Below, piece after piece: positions 33,782-46,800 of a stretch of 64,000 bases of DNA. The stretch is from the NCBI RefSeq assembly GCF_024323335.1, contig NC_066579.1, positions 246,195,575 to 246,259,574 of the forward strand, in the 5' to 3' direction. Numbering within the stretch: the first letter of the stretch is position 1; each line of letters starts with the position of its first letter. The translations under genes were made by a program, and so were the position numbers. The notes below the pieces were generated by a model that was not told the DNA's origin, searched no databases, and was given only the letters and a program-made list of their open reading frames with translations. The stretch is from Lathyrus oleraceus. Its lineage: Eukaryota; Streptophyta; Magnoliopsida; Fabales; Fabaceae.

Positions 33782-33951
33782 TGTCATACCCCAATTCTGC
33801 CCCTCATTCTATAAATCAATACATGCATCATGACATTTGCATCATATACATATCATAGCATTCAACTCATCTCACACAATGCCTAAAATGTCATTCACAA
33901 TAAATTTTTGAATCTATAAACAAACCGGTCAAACCGATTCTCAAATGTGTG
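33782..33951 (+). repeat. Possible start of an LTR in plus orientation (fragment)
   Basis: TGTCATACCCCAATTCTGCC is a typical Tat/Ogre LTR opening in the plus direction. It is followed only about 170 bp later by the end of a minus-strand LTR (element D). One reading is that D inserted into this LTR. No matching second part is seen in the window. Confidence 0.4.
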
Positions 33952-36908
33952 TGTGAAGCTAGCGGAAATATACCCGAATGTATCGCACGCTCGAATATAT
34001 AACAGAGTCACCATCGAACTTTATTTATCCCCAAAGGGAAGGGAAAACATCGATAAAACCCGGGGAGAGAGATATATTGGGTAAGGAAGTCGGTTATGCA
34101 AGGGGAAAGTATTAGCACCCCAAACATCCTTGGTACTCCAACCGTTTTGATTGTTCTCGCTCGAATAGGTGTTATATCTGAAGATTACTCGCAATAGAAT
34201 GGGAAAAGGAAGATAAATGGATAAAGTGCTCGGTAAGGATTGGGGCCCTCATGCCTACGTATCCTCATAGTGCAATGAGGAATCCAGAGCTTCGTAGTTC
34301 AAGGAACTAGAGGCGTGAGGTGGAAATGAGTGTGATAGAAGGTATAGTCTGAACCAAAGAATAATGTTGTTGAACTCCAACAAGGGTGAAAAGATGAACT
34401 CAAGAGTAAGGTGGCTATTACCAATACGTGGACCAGCAGGCCGCCACTATAGGGTAAAGTCAGAAAGACGAAGAAATAAGTGTTTGGGCATAGTCTCAAA
34501 CATCTCTTGGTTCACAAGGTGATGCAAGAAAGAGCACAAAAAAGTAGTGTTTTTGGCTCGAAGATAACTGGTATATCACATGGAGTGAAGGAAGGTAGAA
34601 TATAAGTGTATCATGGAGATAAACGAAATGAAGTGACCAAAGTCACAAAATTGAATACTTGGTGACAAGTGACTGGAGAAGTATTGTTTGAAACCGAAAG
34701 GTGAAAGTATATTGGAATACATAAGAGAAATGGGATTCATACCATAGAGGGAAAAAGCTTTCACCGATACGTGGACTAGCAAGCCGCCACTATAGGGTGT
34801 ATAGCCAAAAAAGGAGGAATTAAGTGTTTGAGGTTGTAGCCCAAACAACTCTAGGTAGAAAGGAGGACTACATTAGGTGTCCTAAAAGAATGTATATGGA
34901 ATTCCAAAGAAAATGTATTTTGATGTCAAAGGAATAATGTGTCAATGGGTGAATGATTTATGATTGAAGGTAGATAATGGATCTTGAAAGATATGAGCGG
35001 TGCCCTAAGGCGAAGGAGGAATAGTTAAGAGTATGCTCGCCAAGGATTCGCATCCTCGTGCCTACCTATTCTCATAATGCAATGAGAAAGTCAGAGCAAT
35101 CGTAGTTCGGAACCACGAGAGGAGAGACATTTTTCTAAGCAACGAGGACTCACAAGACAAACACCACTACAAGGAATGAATGTAGTACTGTAGTACAAAG
35201 AATAATATCACTTGTCGGGGAAACAAATAGTTCGAGATCAACGAAGGATAGTCTCTTGGATCTAAAGAGGATATAGACTCTGAATTGAAGAGCAAGGTAG
35301 GCATTTACTAATACGTGGACCAACAAGCCGCCACTATAGGGTAAAGCCAAAAAGAAAGACTGAATTAAGTGTTTGGGGTTGTAGCCCAAACAACTCTCGA
35401 TTGAGGAGATGGACTGTCGTTAAGACATCCCAAAAGGATAGACAAGGAGTCCAAGGAGAAGATATGATTGATCTCAAAAAGATGATATTGATAGAACGAA
35501 TGGAGAATGATTGATTGGGTAGCAATAGATAAGGTAGATCGATAAATAAGATAGCTCACGAAGAATCTGGATTCTCCTGCCTACGTACCCTTATAGTGCA
35601 ATAAGAAATTCAAAGCTTTCGTAGTTCAGCCTACTAGGGCTGAAAATAAGGTGATTGGAGGCAAAAAGAGATGATTGAATGATTAGAATTGAAATGAATA
35701 GAAATGAATAGAATGATGAATGAAGTAAGAGAGTGAAGTGATAAGAGACTTGACAGTCGATTGATAACAATCACACTAAAGTCTATGAATAAGGGAGAAC
35801 ACTTTGAATATTTAGGGTATACGCCACATCCGCAAAGTCGCTCTAGACGAGGATAGGAGAGACTCTGTCTCATCATTCCCTATTACTTAAGGCTCGTAGC
35901 GCATGATACTTCTATTAACTGACAAGTTGCTGACAAAGAATCTTCATTGTTAATCTTTGTGTTGATGTTGATCTTCTGCGAAAAAGACTTGGTAGTTTAA
36001 TCGATTCGTATTGCACTAAAGTCTATGAGTAAGGGTGAATGCTTTGAATATTTGGGGCATACGCCCCATACGCAAAGTCGCTCTAGACAAGGATAGGAGA
36101 GACCCCATCTCATCATTCCTTACTACTTGGCTCGTTTCGTACAATTTGAATTGTATTAACCAAGTGTTGACCTTTGATTTATCTTGTATAATCCACTGCT
36201 TGGTGTGACTGAGGATGCCTTGATTGAGAATTTTGACTTGAGGCTTCGAGCTCCATAGTTTGGAAGAAAAGTCTTATTAAGTGACCAAGGGTCTTTTGGT
36301 CACCTAATTTAGACTGTGGGGTTATACAAGTTCAAAGGATTTAATTGATCAAAATTGCTTTTGATCAATTTAATTATGGGTTTGATTTGATTGGAGAACT
36401 AGATTATTACCTAATCTAATGGTTAGAATTAATTACAAGCTAATCCTAAGGGTACATGCCATGGTTAGTCAAAAATTCGATTAAAAGTCCATGTTAAAAT
36501 TCCTAAGGGAACATCTTATGGTTAAGTTTATAAGTTAAATTCTATTCCTAAAGGAGCATATGATTATATGAGTGAAAATGTCCAAAATTACCCCTAAAGG
36601 GTAAAATGGTCTTTTGACAAATTTTAACGAATCTAAAATTCTAATCATGAAAATTCTAGTTGAACTCCTAATTGATTCAATCAACCTAAATTCTAACAAT
36701 CAAAATTAATCAATAAAACCAAATAACAAACAAAACAAATAAAATAGGAAGCCTTTGCAAAATAGAGGGTGTGTAGGCCTGATTTGGATGTGCAGGAAAA
36801 AAGAGAGCAAAATAGAGCTCAAATGCATGGACTTCAGGTGCCAAAGCCCAATGCTAATTAGATTTTTTCAGCCAAGGGATGCAGCAGGAAAATTGGGATA
36901 GTAGGGTG
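33952..36908 (-). repeat. Element D: old Ogre-like LTR, U5-side part
   Basis: On the plus strand TGTGAAGCTAGCGGAAATATA opens the LTR end. GAGTCACCA and TTTATTTATCC follow, then the conserved GTCGGTTATGCAAGGGGAAAGTATTAGCACCCC block, as in the LTRs of A, E and G. Three cassettes with CTACG-hairpin-CGTAG lie at 34252-34301, 35060-35110 and 35579-35629. Three copies of TACGTGGACYARCARGCCGCC lie near 34425, 34770 and 35315, and a duplicated block of about 130 bp lies at 35765-35890 and 36005-36130. The LTR is broken at 36908 by solo LTR E and resumes at 42541. Confidence 0.75.
35765..36130 (-). repeat. Two copies of a ~130-bp block in LTR D
   Basis: Both copies contain CACTAAAGTCTATGARTAAGG, ACGCAAAGTCGCTCTAGAC-type words and AGGATAGGAGAGAC. 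They are about 85-90% identical by eye and 240 bp apart. Confidence 0.75.
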
Positions 36909-39900
36909 TGTAGCGGTGTATTCGTCGCTATATGATTTATTGATTAAACCATAAGCAAAGTATACAAAGAATCGAGTCGCCACCGCACTTTTATTTATCC
37001 AAAGGATTGGCTAAAAAGCGAACAAAAGCCTAAGAAGTTTTACACATAGAAAACTAATGAAAAGATCAGAGAATCTGGGTAAGGGGTAAATTACGCAATG
37101 GGAAGGTATTAGGCACCCATCACGTCCTAGGTACTCCTAGGGAGCCCTTTTCACACTTGTTGTATAAGAAAAAGTTTATTTGTTTATGACATATTGTGCA
37201 AACATGAATGGGAAGATGAGAAAAGAATGTACATTTTATTATTTTTGTGTTTGAACAGATGAACCCGTTGCCTACGTACCTTCCATCAAAGGTAAGGATC
37301 AAAACGCCGTAGTTCGGCTAAAAGATTTCCAAAATGTCAGTGGGTTCATTTTAAAACAAGAGCACTAAGGCTTTTCGTTACCAATGGGAGAAAACTCAAC
37401 CTGAATCAACAATCCACCATGCGAGGACGGCTTCAACATACTAGTGAGGGGTTAACCCTATAATAAGTATGGAAGACTTACAATCAACTCACTAAGGATA
37501 AGGTAAGATTTACATAAACCACTATGGTAATTGAAACCTATGGCTAATGCATGAAAACATATCAACAAATGGACAAAGCCACAAAACAATTGAATGGGTG
37601 AAGTTAATTGATTTTGAGTATTCACAAAATATGGTCAAAGTATGATTAAGATTCAATTCAAAGAAGTATTATGAAATGGAGTTTGAAAAGTCAAGGACTT
37701 AGGGTCCAGGTTTCTAATTTGAAAAGAGATGAGAATGTTTGCACAACATGCATTTACAAGTTTTAAAAGCCAACAAGTGAAAAGGTTTTTTTTTGAAACA
37801 AAAAGGATGTGGATGAAGGGGTGTAAAACTTCCTAGAAGTTCACCTCTTGAAATCATATAAAAGATGATTCAAGTGTGTCCTTTGGAATGAAGCAACAAA
37901 GCAAGTAAGCAAATAAAAGCAAGGTGATACCGGATGCCATCAATGGACTTATACCAATCTCACAAACAAAAGCGGATATCGGATACCAATAAATGGATTT
38001 ACACCAATCTCCTAAAACAAAACAATGATACCGGATGCCAATAAATGGACTTATTCCAATCTCACAAAGCAAAACAAAACAAAAGGGTGGATATCGGATG
38101 CCAATCAACTGGACTTATACCAATCTCCAAAGAATCAAGACATGGATGTCAGATGCCAATCTATCTGGACTTATACCAACCTCCAAAGGATGATCATAGG
38201 AGTACAAAGGCCAATAACATGGTCTTACAATTGCATCCTCACAAAGCAAACACAACAAAAAGATGGATGTCAGATGCCAATTTATCTGGACTTACTCTAA
38301 TCTCCAACAGATGATCATGGGAAAACAAATGCCAACAACATGGACTTATAATTGCATCCTCACATACAACAAACAAAATAAAAGCACTAAACAAAGAGGA
38401 CATGAGTGGCCAATGAAATGGTCTTACACTCAATCCCTTCCAAATCATAGGATCAATAGCCAATGAATGGACTTATAGTTGATTCCTCAATGGGCAAACT
38501 CAAACAAGTCACAAAGATATGAAATGATGATCATGCAATAATGAGCAATTAATGATGATAAATGCACAAGGGTATGCAAGCAAACATGTACATATGAATC
38601 AAGCAATCAATCAAACAAAGTCATTTAGCACACACTATAACCAAGCAATTAGGCTCAAGCAAGGGTTAGACTTTAAAGTCAACTGGAATGGGGTAAATGG
38701 TGCTCTTAACCTTAACATTGAGAGTTAAGGTGAAGCAGATGAAAGGATATGAGGGGTGTGCCTCATGGCTCTTATCCCTGGTCAAGGAGAGCATTGAATA
38801 TCAGAAGGTGTGGGAGTTCAGAAAGTTGGAACTCTCTCCACAAGTTAATGACTCGATAGATCTTGGGCTTTTACTCACTATGCATCAACACATGTGGTGT
38901 GAGCAAGGTGAGTGACACACAGAATAGTAGGAGATGGACTACACATCTCTTCTATCTACCAATTGCCTTATCAAAAGGACTTTTCCTGCTTGGGGACAAA
39001 GATAAACAATCACAAACATTGCCTCTTAAGGAGGACTTCAGACAGGTGCCTGGCCAAGTAACAGGCCAGGTCTTCCAGACTACATGAAGAAGAAGATGTT
39101 ATACCTCAATGCTAATGCTATCAAGCAAAGCAAAAGCAAGTTCACAAAGGAACTATAGCAACTAAGGTACCTGAAATCAATCAAATATAATCAGTATACC
39201 AATCACAAAGTCAAAACAGACAAGATAAGAACCAACAGTCAACACAATCAATCACATGTACAAAGCACAAACTCAAATCAAATGAGCTAGAGGCATCCTA
39301 CAAAACAAATCAAGTTAGTCCATAACAATCAAATAAACCAAACTCAATCAACTTGAATTGATCTCCTTAAAGCAATTGCTTCTTAAACCTGAAAACAAAC
39401 TCAAACATGAGAAGTAGACCACTAGGACAAGGCCTAGGGTCAAAGGAGGAGAAATAAACCAAAACAGAACATGAAAATTGACCAAAATCAAGATTAGTCA
39501 AATAAGAACAAAGTTCAATTGGTCTCATATCAAAACTATGCACCAAAATCATTTCACAAACAAATCATGCCAAAGTAAGCACATTGGAATCACATTGGAG
39601 TAAACAGAATGAACACAAGCATATCCAAACCAAAATGGCTCAATAAATTCCAAGAAAAATCATGCTTAAACAGAACACATTCAATGAGCAACAAACCAAA
39701 AATAATGGTATTTGGATAAAGGGAAGCAAGTCAATTAAAATCCCTAAGTCAAAGCATGTTCAAACAAGCTCATACAAGGCACTAAATCATGCATCAACTT
39801 CAAGCAAACATAAAACAGAAACCAAACATGATAAATGAATGAAACCAAAGCCATGGAAACCTTCAAGATGTCTATAATGCACATGAAAAATTTCAAGTCC

Positions 39901-42540
39901 ATCCAATAAACACCAAGAATTTCACAACTCATATGATATCATGACTCACAAAAGGCTCACAATTGGTCAAACAGAAAATAAATTCTCAAAAAAATAGAAA
40001 ATGCATTCCAAAATTCCAGGAAAATTCACAAACAAACTTAACATCCATAAGTATCATCATGCAAAAATTCAGATCATTTTGAGTTCATATGGCATGGTAA
40101 CAAAAAACCACAAATAGGACAAGAAATGGTGTGACACACATTGTCATACCTCCAATGATTAGATCATATCTCACAATCCAGGAAGGCAAAAATCACAAAC
40201 CATATACCAAAATGTTCATCGAAGTGTCTAGATTACACATGTAAAATTTCAAGAATTTTGGAGCAACCATCATGATTTCACAAATGAAATGGTGAGCTAT
40301 GTGCAAGAAATGACATGTGAACATAAACCCTAGGCAATTATTTTTTTCAACCGTGCACAAATCTTGAAAAAATATCCATAAAAAAGTAGACATGATGATG
40401 AACAATTCACAAAAAATTCCAGGTGATTTGGATTTTTATTTCATGAGTTATGGATTTTTTAATATGATGAAAAATTAAAAATGATGAATGGAATCACATG
40501 AACATGATAAGCATAACATGAGGAAAATACACAAAGCCAAAATAGATGGATGCAGGAGGCCGGATTCGAACCGCGTATGAGTTTAAAAGTTGGCGCTCAC
40601 TTAATGAAACGCACCGTTTCATTAAGTGAGGTGTCACGCGGTGAATGGTGCATGGCTACACAAACACGAAACACATGCAAAGCTAAGGCCAGGCGGATTG
40701 AAACGCGATCTGGAAACAAAACCTAATGTTCTTCATCACATTCATCATGTTCATCATCACCAAAATCCAAACTCCACAGAAATGCATAAAAATTATATCA
40801 CTCGAATCATCTTGCATCACACATCACTAATCTAGCATTGATTTCATCTAATTTTACTCATATCAAAAGGATCGATCAAATTAAGTTTCAACTATCAAAC
40901 ATTCAAATCAACATAACTTCATTAATACTGCATGGTTTTCAAAGATTCAAAGCTCAGTGTTCTTATCATGATGAGATCTACAAGATGCATATCACAATTT
41001 TGAGAATCGGAGCAATCGAGTTCTAACCTTAATGATGATGCAGATCTTGATTCGTGCTCCTCAAGGCTTCAATTGTGAAAACAGATGCTCAATGATGCTA
41101 AGGAAGATGAATGGGTGCAAGATGTTAGCTCAACAATGCTTGAACACGAGGAAATCGCCAACTGCCATGTGAATGCTCAAGTTTCAACAGCTGCAATTCT
41201 TCAAGAATTCTCCAATATTTGCTTCAACAGATCTTCAATACTTCCTGCAGATGATGATTAGCACAAGAACAAGCAAAAGGAATGATGAAATTCGATGAAA
41301 AAAAGTTGAAGAAATTTGAGAGAATTTGAGATGAAAAGTGTTTGGATCTGAAATTGTGAATGTGTTGATGCAGAATTCTGTTATGATTAGGGTCTTATAC
41401 TACCTGTTAATCACACTTGTTAAACATGATTAGCAACAATGCAATGGATTAGTGAAAATGATGGTTTATGCCAAAATGCCAAAATCACCCTTATGCATAT
41501 GTAACCAATGGAACAGTGCGAAATTCAATTGAAGCAAGTCCAAAATTATGTTTTAAGGCAAATGCAATTGGTTTGGAGTAAAAATTATGCATACTTTTCA
41601 AAATCACTTTTTCCCACCAAAATTCAAAATGAAGTCAAGTGAAAAATGCACTTTTTGTGATGATTTTTAATGAAATGTGATGCATGATTATGATAGAGCA
41701 TGTCAAATGGAGATTGCTCAAAAAAGAATCACATGAATAGGCCTTTTGGTGTGAAAGTTATCCCACTTTGAAGTTCAAAATTTCTTGACAATTATTTGAT
41801 CATAACTTGCCAACCACACATGAGAAATTGATGTTCTTGGATTTTTTGGAAAGGTGAGAGCAAGATCTTCAACTTTCATGTTGGACAAAATTTGATTTGA
41901 AGCTTTCTTGATGATGTAAAGTTGAGGAGAAGACCTTTCCATTTTTGGCAGTTTGAAATTACAAGTCACTTACTATTTTTGGAAACTTTTTGTCTGACCT
42001 CAAATCCTTCAAGGTTGATGTTTGACATGTTATATGAGGCTTGTATGGACATGAATGAGACCTCTCAAACCATTTCCCACCATCAAATCCCTGATTTTAT
42101 GCACAGTTGACCACAATTGACTTTACTAGGGTTTTGGTTGACTGAACAATGCTTTGATGAATTTCAAACCTCTACCACTTGAGATCTTGATTCAAAATGA
42201 TATCACAAATCATATGAACTCTTTATGAATGATCATGGTGCCCAAATTCTTCAGAATGGCCACCATCTATGGCTCAACGAATGCCTTTGACTGACTTGAC
42301 CTAATGGTTGCTTCATCTGCAAGTAACAAGGTTAGATGACAATATTTTTGTACTTTTGGGTTAGTAACCAAATGAAAAGCAATGATATACAAATATTGAA
42401 CATGCTTGGTGATCAAGAACCACACTCACAATGTAACCCACCCACAAGAAAGGAGGCAAGGTGCACAATGATCCTTGAGGCAATGATATGATATGATATG
42501 ATGCCATGAGGGATCTTAGGGACAAAATTGGGGTCTTACA
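36909..42540 (-). repeat. Element E: solo LTR, 5632 bp, Ogre family, with GGGTG duplication
   Basis: On the minus strand it opens TGTAAGACCCCAATTTTG at 42540 and closes CACCGCTACA at 36909. GGGTG is present on both sides (36904-36908 and 42541-42545). There is no internal region, primer-binding site or second LTR, so the element was reduced by recombination between its LTRs. Termini and U5 blocks match those of element F (TGTAAGACCC...CCGCTACA). The LTR contains repeats around TGCCAATCAATGGACTTATA (37930-38480), a CTACG cassette at 37269-37318, and a block nearly identical to LTR A at 39011-39090. Small ORFs inside are not genes. Confidence 0.93.
37930..38480 (-). repeat. Irregular tandem repeat in solo LTR E
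   Basis: About eight to nine units of 55-70 bp around GATGCCAATNNATGGACTTAYA, spaced by CAATCTC...AAAACAAA. The core is shared with the 69-bp repeat of LTR A. Confidence 0.8.
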
Positions 42541-43110
42541 GGGTGATGCATTGGGCTTTGAATGTGGCAAGCCCCAAATAGAAATAAGCCCAAAGCTTGA
42601 AAGTTGGCTTGGAAACAACCAACAAAAATTTGAATATGCATTGCGCGCCTATTCCATGGAAGCTCAGACCGCCGGCGCCAGAGCTCTACCGCGCCGAAAA
42701 TCGCTTCTGGTGGTGGTGACTACCAGAAATGAAAAGCGGAAACACCTCCATCTTCGTCTCCATCTCCTGAACAAGGATCTACTCTCCAAATTCTCTAATT
42801 CTGTCCTAAATCCAATAATGAGACCAAATCCTTAAGAATCCCTAAGAACTTATATCTAACATACTCCTCCATGAACAAGATTCGAATCTCCTCATGATAA
42901 GGGTTTGCAATAACATGGTGTAATGTTCATCATAACAACCAAAATGCAATGAAAAAAGGACCTACCTCCGAAGCTAAGAATTGCTCCGGCGAGTGCTGAT
43001 CGGAGAAGATGAAGACGAAAAATCACTTGTACAAATAGGTGAAGTATTGCCTTTATCTTCCTCTGACTTGCTTGTTTTATGAATCTTCTTCTTCAAAAAT
43101 ACTGTAGTAT
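42541..43110 (-). repeat. Element D: continuation of the old LTR beyond solo LTR E
   Basis: It starts with the second GGGTG. It resembles the middle part of an Ogre-type LTR in minus orientation, for example AGGTAGGTCC on the minus strand near 42960, close to a splice-donor consensus. It is cut at 43110 by element F. The remainder must lie to the right, outside the window. Confidence 0.55.
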
Positions 43111-44622
43111 TGTAAGACCCAAATTTTGACCCTAAGATCCCTCATGGCATCATAACATTGCATTTGCAAAGCCTCAAGGATCATAAGCATCTTGGTTCCC
43201 CTTGCCTTTGGGTGGGACCTCTTGTGAGTGGTTTGAGATTACCAAGCATGCTTGAATTGTATATTATTGCTTTTCTCATTTTATTTACTAACCAAAAGCA
43301 CAAAAATATGTCACTAACATCTTTTGTTTGTAGCTTGAGCAATCACAAGGTCAAGAGCTTCTATGAGATCATTTGTGCAGAGATATGGTCAAGAGAAGAT
43401 GAAAGCAAGCATGGAAATGGTTCCCAAAGCTCTCATCCATCAAATATGCCTCCCTAGTATCTCAATTCATCATTTTGATCAAAGCAAGTCAAAGGGTTTG
43501 AGGTTTTGTTTCTCAAGGAAACCCTAAGTTCATCTGATCACCTACAATGCCTAGCTAGTGAAGCAACCTCATCCCATGGTCAAATACAATCAAGGGAAGT
43601 TCTCTAATTCATCATTTCATGCATATTTGAACTTATTTGAGTATCCTCAATTCATCAAGATATGGGTTGTGGACTTGGAAAGTTGATCAGTCAATTCATC
43701 TAACTATTTTGAAATGCACTAGGACCTAACTCTTTATGTATTGGTCAAATGGAGATGATCCCAAAATAAAAAATGTTCTTAAGGACAATATGAACAACTT
43801 TCATGTTCATCAAAATTTTATTTGAATCTTGGAAGGTCATCTCCCATTCCAAGACATTATAGGTCATTTTGACTGAAACCCTAATTTTAAGTCAACTTCA
43901 CAAGAGCATAACTCATTCATTTGTTATGATTTTTAGGTGGGATCAAATGCATTGGAAAGCTTAAGATGTCTAATTCAAATGTTATATTGAACAAAATTTC
44001 ATAATCTCAAAGGAAATACATGTGATAATGCAAAACATTATAGGTCACTTTGGACCAAATGCATTGAAAGGCAAAAAAGTCCAACTTCAAGTGCCCATAA
44101 CTTATTCATCAAAAATCCAAATGATGCAAAATTTAAGTCCATTTTGATTTTATTGAAAAGATCTACAACTTTGATGTTGGAGGTTTTCCCATTTGGGGCT
44201 TGCATCATCAAAACAGAAGGGCATGAAGATGGTTCATTTTGACAAAATTCTCAAAGGCATGTTTTGCACTATGAACTTCATGGCATGTTTTCATAAATTT
44301 CCACACTTCAAATGAGTTTTTTTATCAACATAACATTTGTTCCTTATGTCAAGACCTTTCCAACCATTACCCACATGCCTATGTTTCAATTTTCCAAGTG
44401 GCATTTTCGAAGAGGGGAAGATTTTGGTGCAATTATGGAAACTTGTTTGAAACTCATTGCACACTCCAAACCAATTGCATGTACATGTCCATTTCAGCTC
44501 AATTATACTTCAGCTTGCATTTGGCATTGGATTTGGGCTCTCCATGCGCCTGTACAGGCCCATGCATGAAGGCCTTCAACTTTCATGCACACGAGTATTT
44601 CCTTGCCTTGCCTCCAATTCAG

Positions 44623-44632
44623 CTATAAATAG
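44623..44632 (+). promoter_or_regulatory. TATA box of LTR F
   Basis: CTATAAATAG is a near-perfect plant TATA box, 1.5 kb into the LTR. It marks the probable U3/R boundary. The start site about 30 bp downstream is inferred. Confidence 0.55.
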
Positions 44633-46543
44633 ACATGCTATGCTTCATAATTCTGGAACCTAAAGGCGCCTGATATGCTGCACAACTGAATCCATAGCCA
44701 TTACCAAAGGAACTAGTTCACATTTCATAAAATTTTCAGATTTGAAATTCAACTGAATTTGGTTGAATCTTTAGATCTAAAGTTCCTAGACCTTCCTCAT
44801 ATGATCCATTGAACTTCTGTTTTGCAAAAGGAAGCAAGGAAAAGAGCTCAAATCTTCACAATCCAAAGGTATGGTTCAACTGGTTTTTGCTTCGAATCTC
44901 CTTGTTCCATGATCTATTTGCCTGACCAATGTGTTTTCTGAAGTCCTCACCTGAGAGACAAGCCAGTAGTGGCTTTGATTTTATGTTTTGATGAATTTCA
45001 GTTCATGTACCTGGATTTTCCAACTCTGATTTCTCACTCCATAGAAACTTTGAGTATAATCCAAGGTTACATGGGTGATGTACATCACCCCAGCTTTCCA
45101 ATGATATGAGGATCGCTCATTTTTATTAAGTTTTTAAAACCTGCAAATGTCACCAGAATCTTAATGCTCACCGGAGAAGACGGTGGCTCTGGCCACCGTC
45201 CCTTTACCAGATGGATTGTGGACCGTGTGATGGCATCTCCAGATCTAATCTTCACGCTTGGATCTTATGACTTTTTAAAATACCACGTGTTTCTCATTGA
45301 CTCAAGCCTACCGTGAGCGCGCGCATGTGGAGCGTTTGATCAGCCACGTCAATTAATGAGGCTTGATCAGACGCTCCTGGTTCTTTCTCTTTTTCTAATT
45401 TCTGATTTTATTTCTTTTATTTCTTTTATTTTCAAAAATTCATAACTTCTTAATTTTAATTCCAAAAAATATGGGACCAATTGCATTCTTCTCCATTTAA
45501 ATTCTAGTTTCTAAAAATGATTTTTAATATTTTTTATTTTGTCATTTGATTTTTTTTGTGAATTTTCTCTTTTCTGGTTATTTTTAATTCATTTTAAATA
45601 GTTTTTAATATTCAAAAAATACAAAAATATTTTCCTAACCTATTTGAATGATGATGGATCTATGAAAAATATTCTTATTAATTTTTTAATTGATTTGAGA
45701 TTTATTTGAGATTTTAGTTCAATTAGGTTATTTTTATTCATTTTTAATTGATTAAAAATAGTTTCTGACTTTTAAAAATGCTGAATTTTTTTGTCAAACT
45801 TTGTTTGACCTTGTTGAACTTGGGATAAATCACTTGGACCTTTCAAGGTTGATTTGAAGTGATTTTGAAGTTTGACCTTTCTTTATTATTTTAATTCAAG
45901 TTTATTTTAAATATTAAAAAATGCCAAAAATATTTTGTTCATTTCTTGACTTCCAATCTTCATCTCACTTCTGTTTTTGATTATTTGACCATGATCCTCA
46001 ATGTCATTGGTCAACACTTGTTGATTGGTACATTTTATTTCATTTAATGCACTTTATTTTTTTTTTCCTTTTTCCATTATTCATCTTCTTCTTCTTCTTT
46101 CTTATTTTTGATCAATGAGTTGAAGGTTGATAAGTTAGCATTGATTAGGGAGGTTTAATCTTCCTTGATTCAAATCTAATTCATCTTGATCAAATGGTCA
46201 AGTGAATGGCTTTCCATTAAGGATAGGTTGCTTCCTAAATCATGCAAAAGACTTAAACCAATACAAGATCAATTCTCTTCTTCTTTTTGGCATGGCCAGT
46301 TGTTGGAACTTGGTTCACTAATCAAGACTTCTAACTTGTGTTGTTTGCCTACATTATTATTGACCGGCCTCAGATAGTTGTGACTTCTACATAAGTCCAA
46401 TTACGATTGCTTAACATAGCGCTAAATTTGCCTTATGGCACACTAACTACTAACACTAACTATTAACCATTAACCTTTACTTTTTGCACTTTACTTTTAT
46501 GTAATTTACTATTCTTGTACATATTATCCATTTGTTTTTTCCT

Positions 46544-46800
46544 TTGCTCACTTGAGCACATGTTTATGTTAATGCAATTTGCCTTTTGCTCACTTGAGCA
46601 CATAATTGTGTATATATTTTTGTGCTTGTGTTTTGTTTGATTGTTGTTGACCAAATGCAAAGAATTGGACAAAATGGACTTAGACTTTAGGACCTTCCCT
46701 ATGCAAATTTGGAGTCAAAGAGCAACTAGGACTCATGCCTTTAGAGTGCTTAAATGTCAAAGAGCAACTAGGCCTCATGCCTTTAGAATGCTTAATATTG
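46544..46800 (+). repeat. Small duplications in LTR F
   Basis: TGCTC-ACTT-GAGCA hairpins occur at about 46546 and 46589, and a 39-bp unit AAAGAGCAACTAGGNCTCATG... is doubled at about 46718 and 46758. Confidence 0.7.

Noticed and set aside
42506..42835. 109-residue plus-strand ORF with a GC-richer stretch (42650-42780)
   Set aside because: It crosses the boundary between solo LTR E and LTR D, so it cannot be a conserved gene. The GC-richer part is LTR leader sequence.
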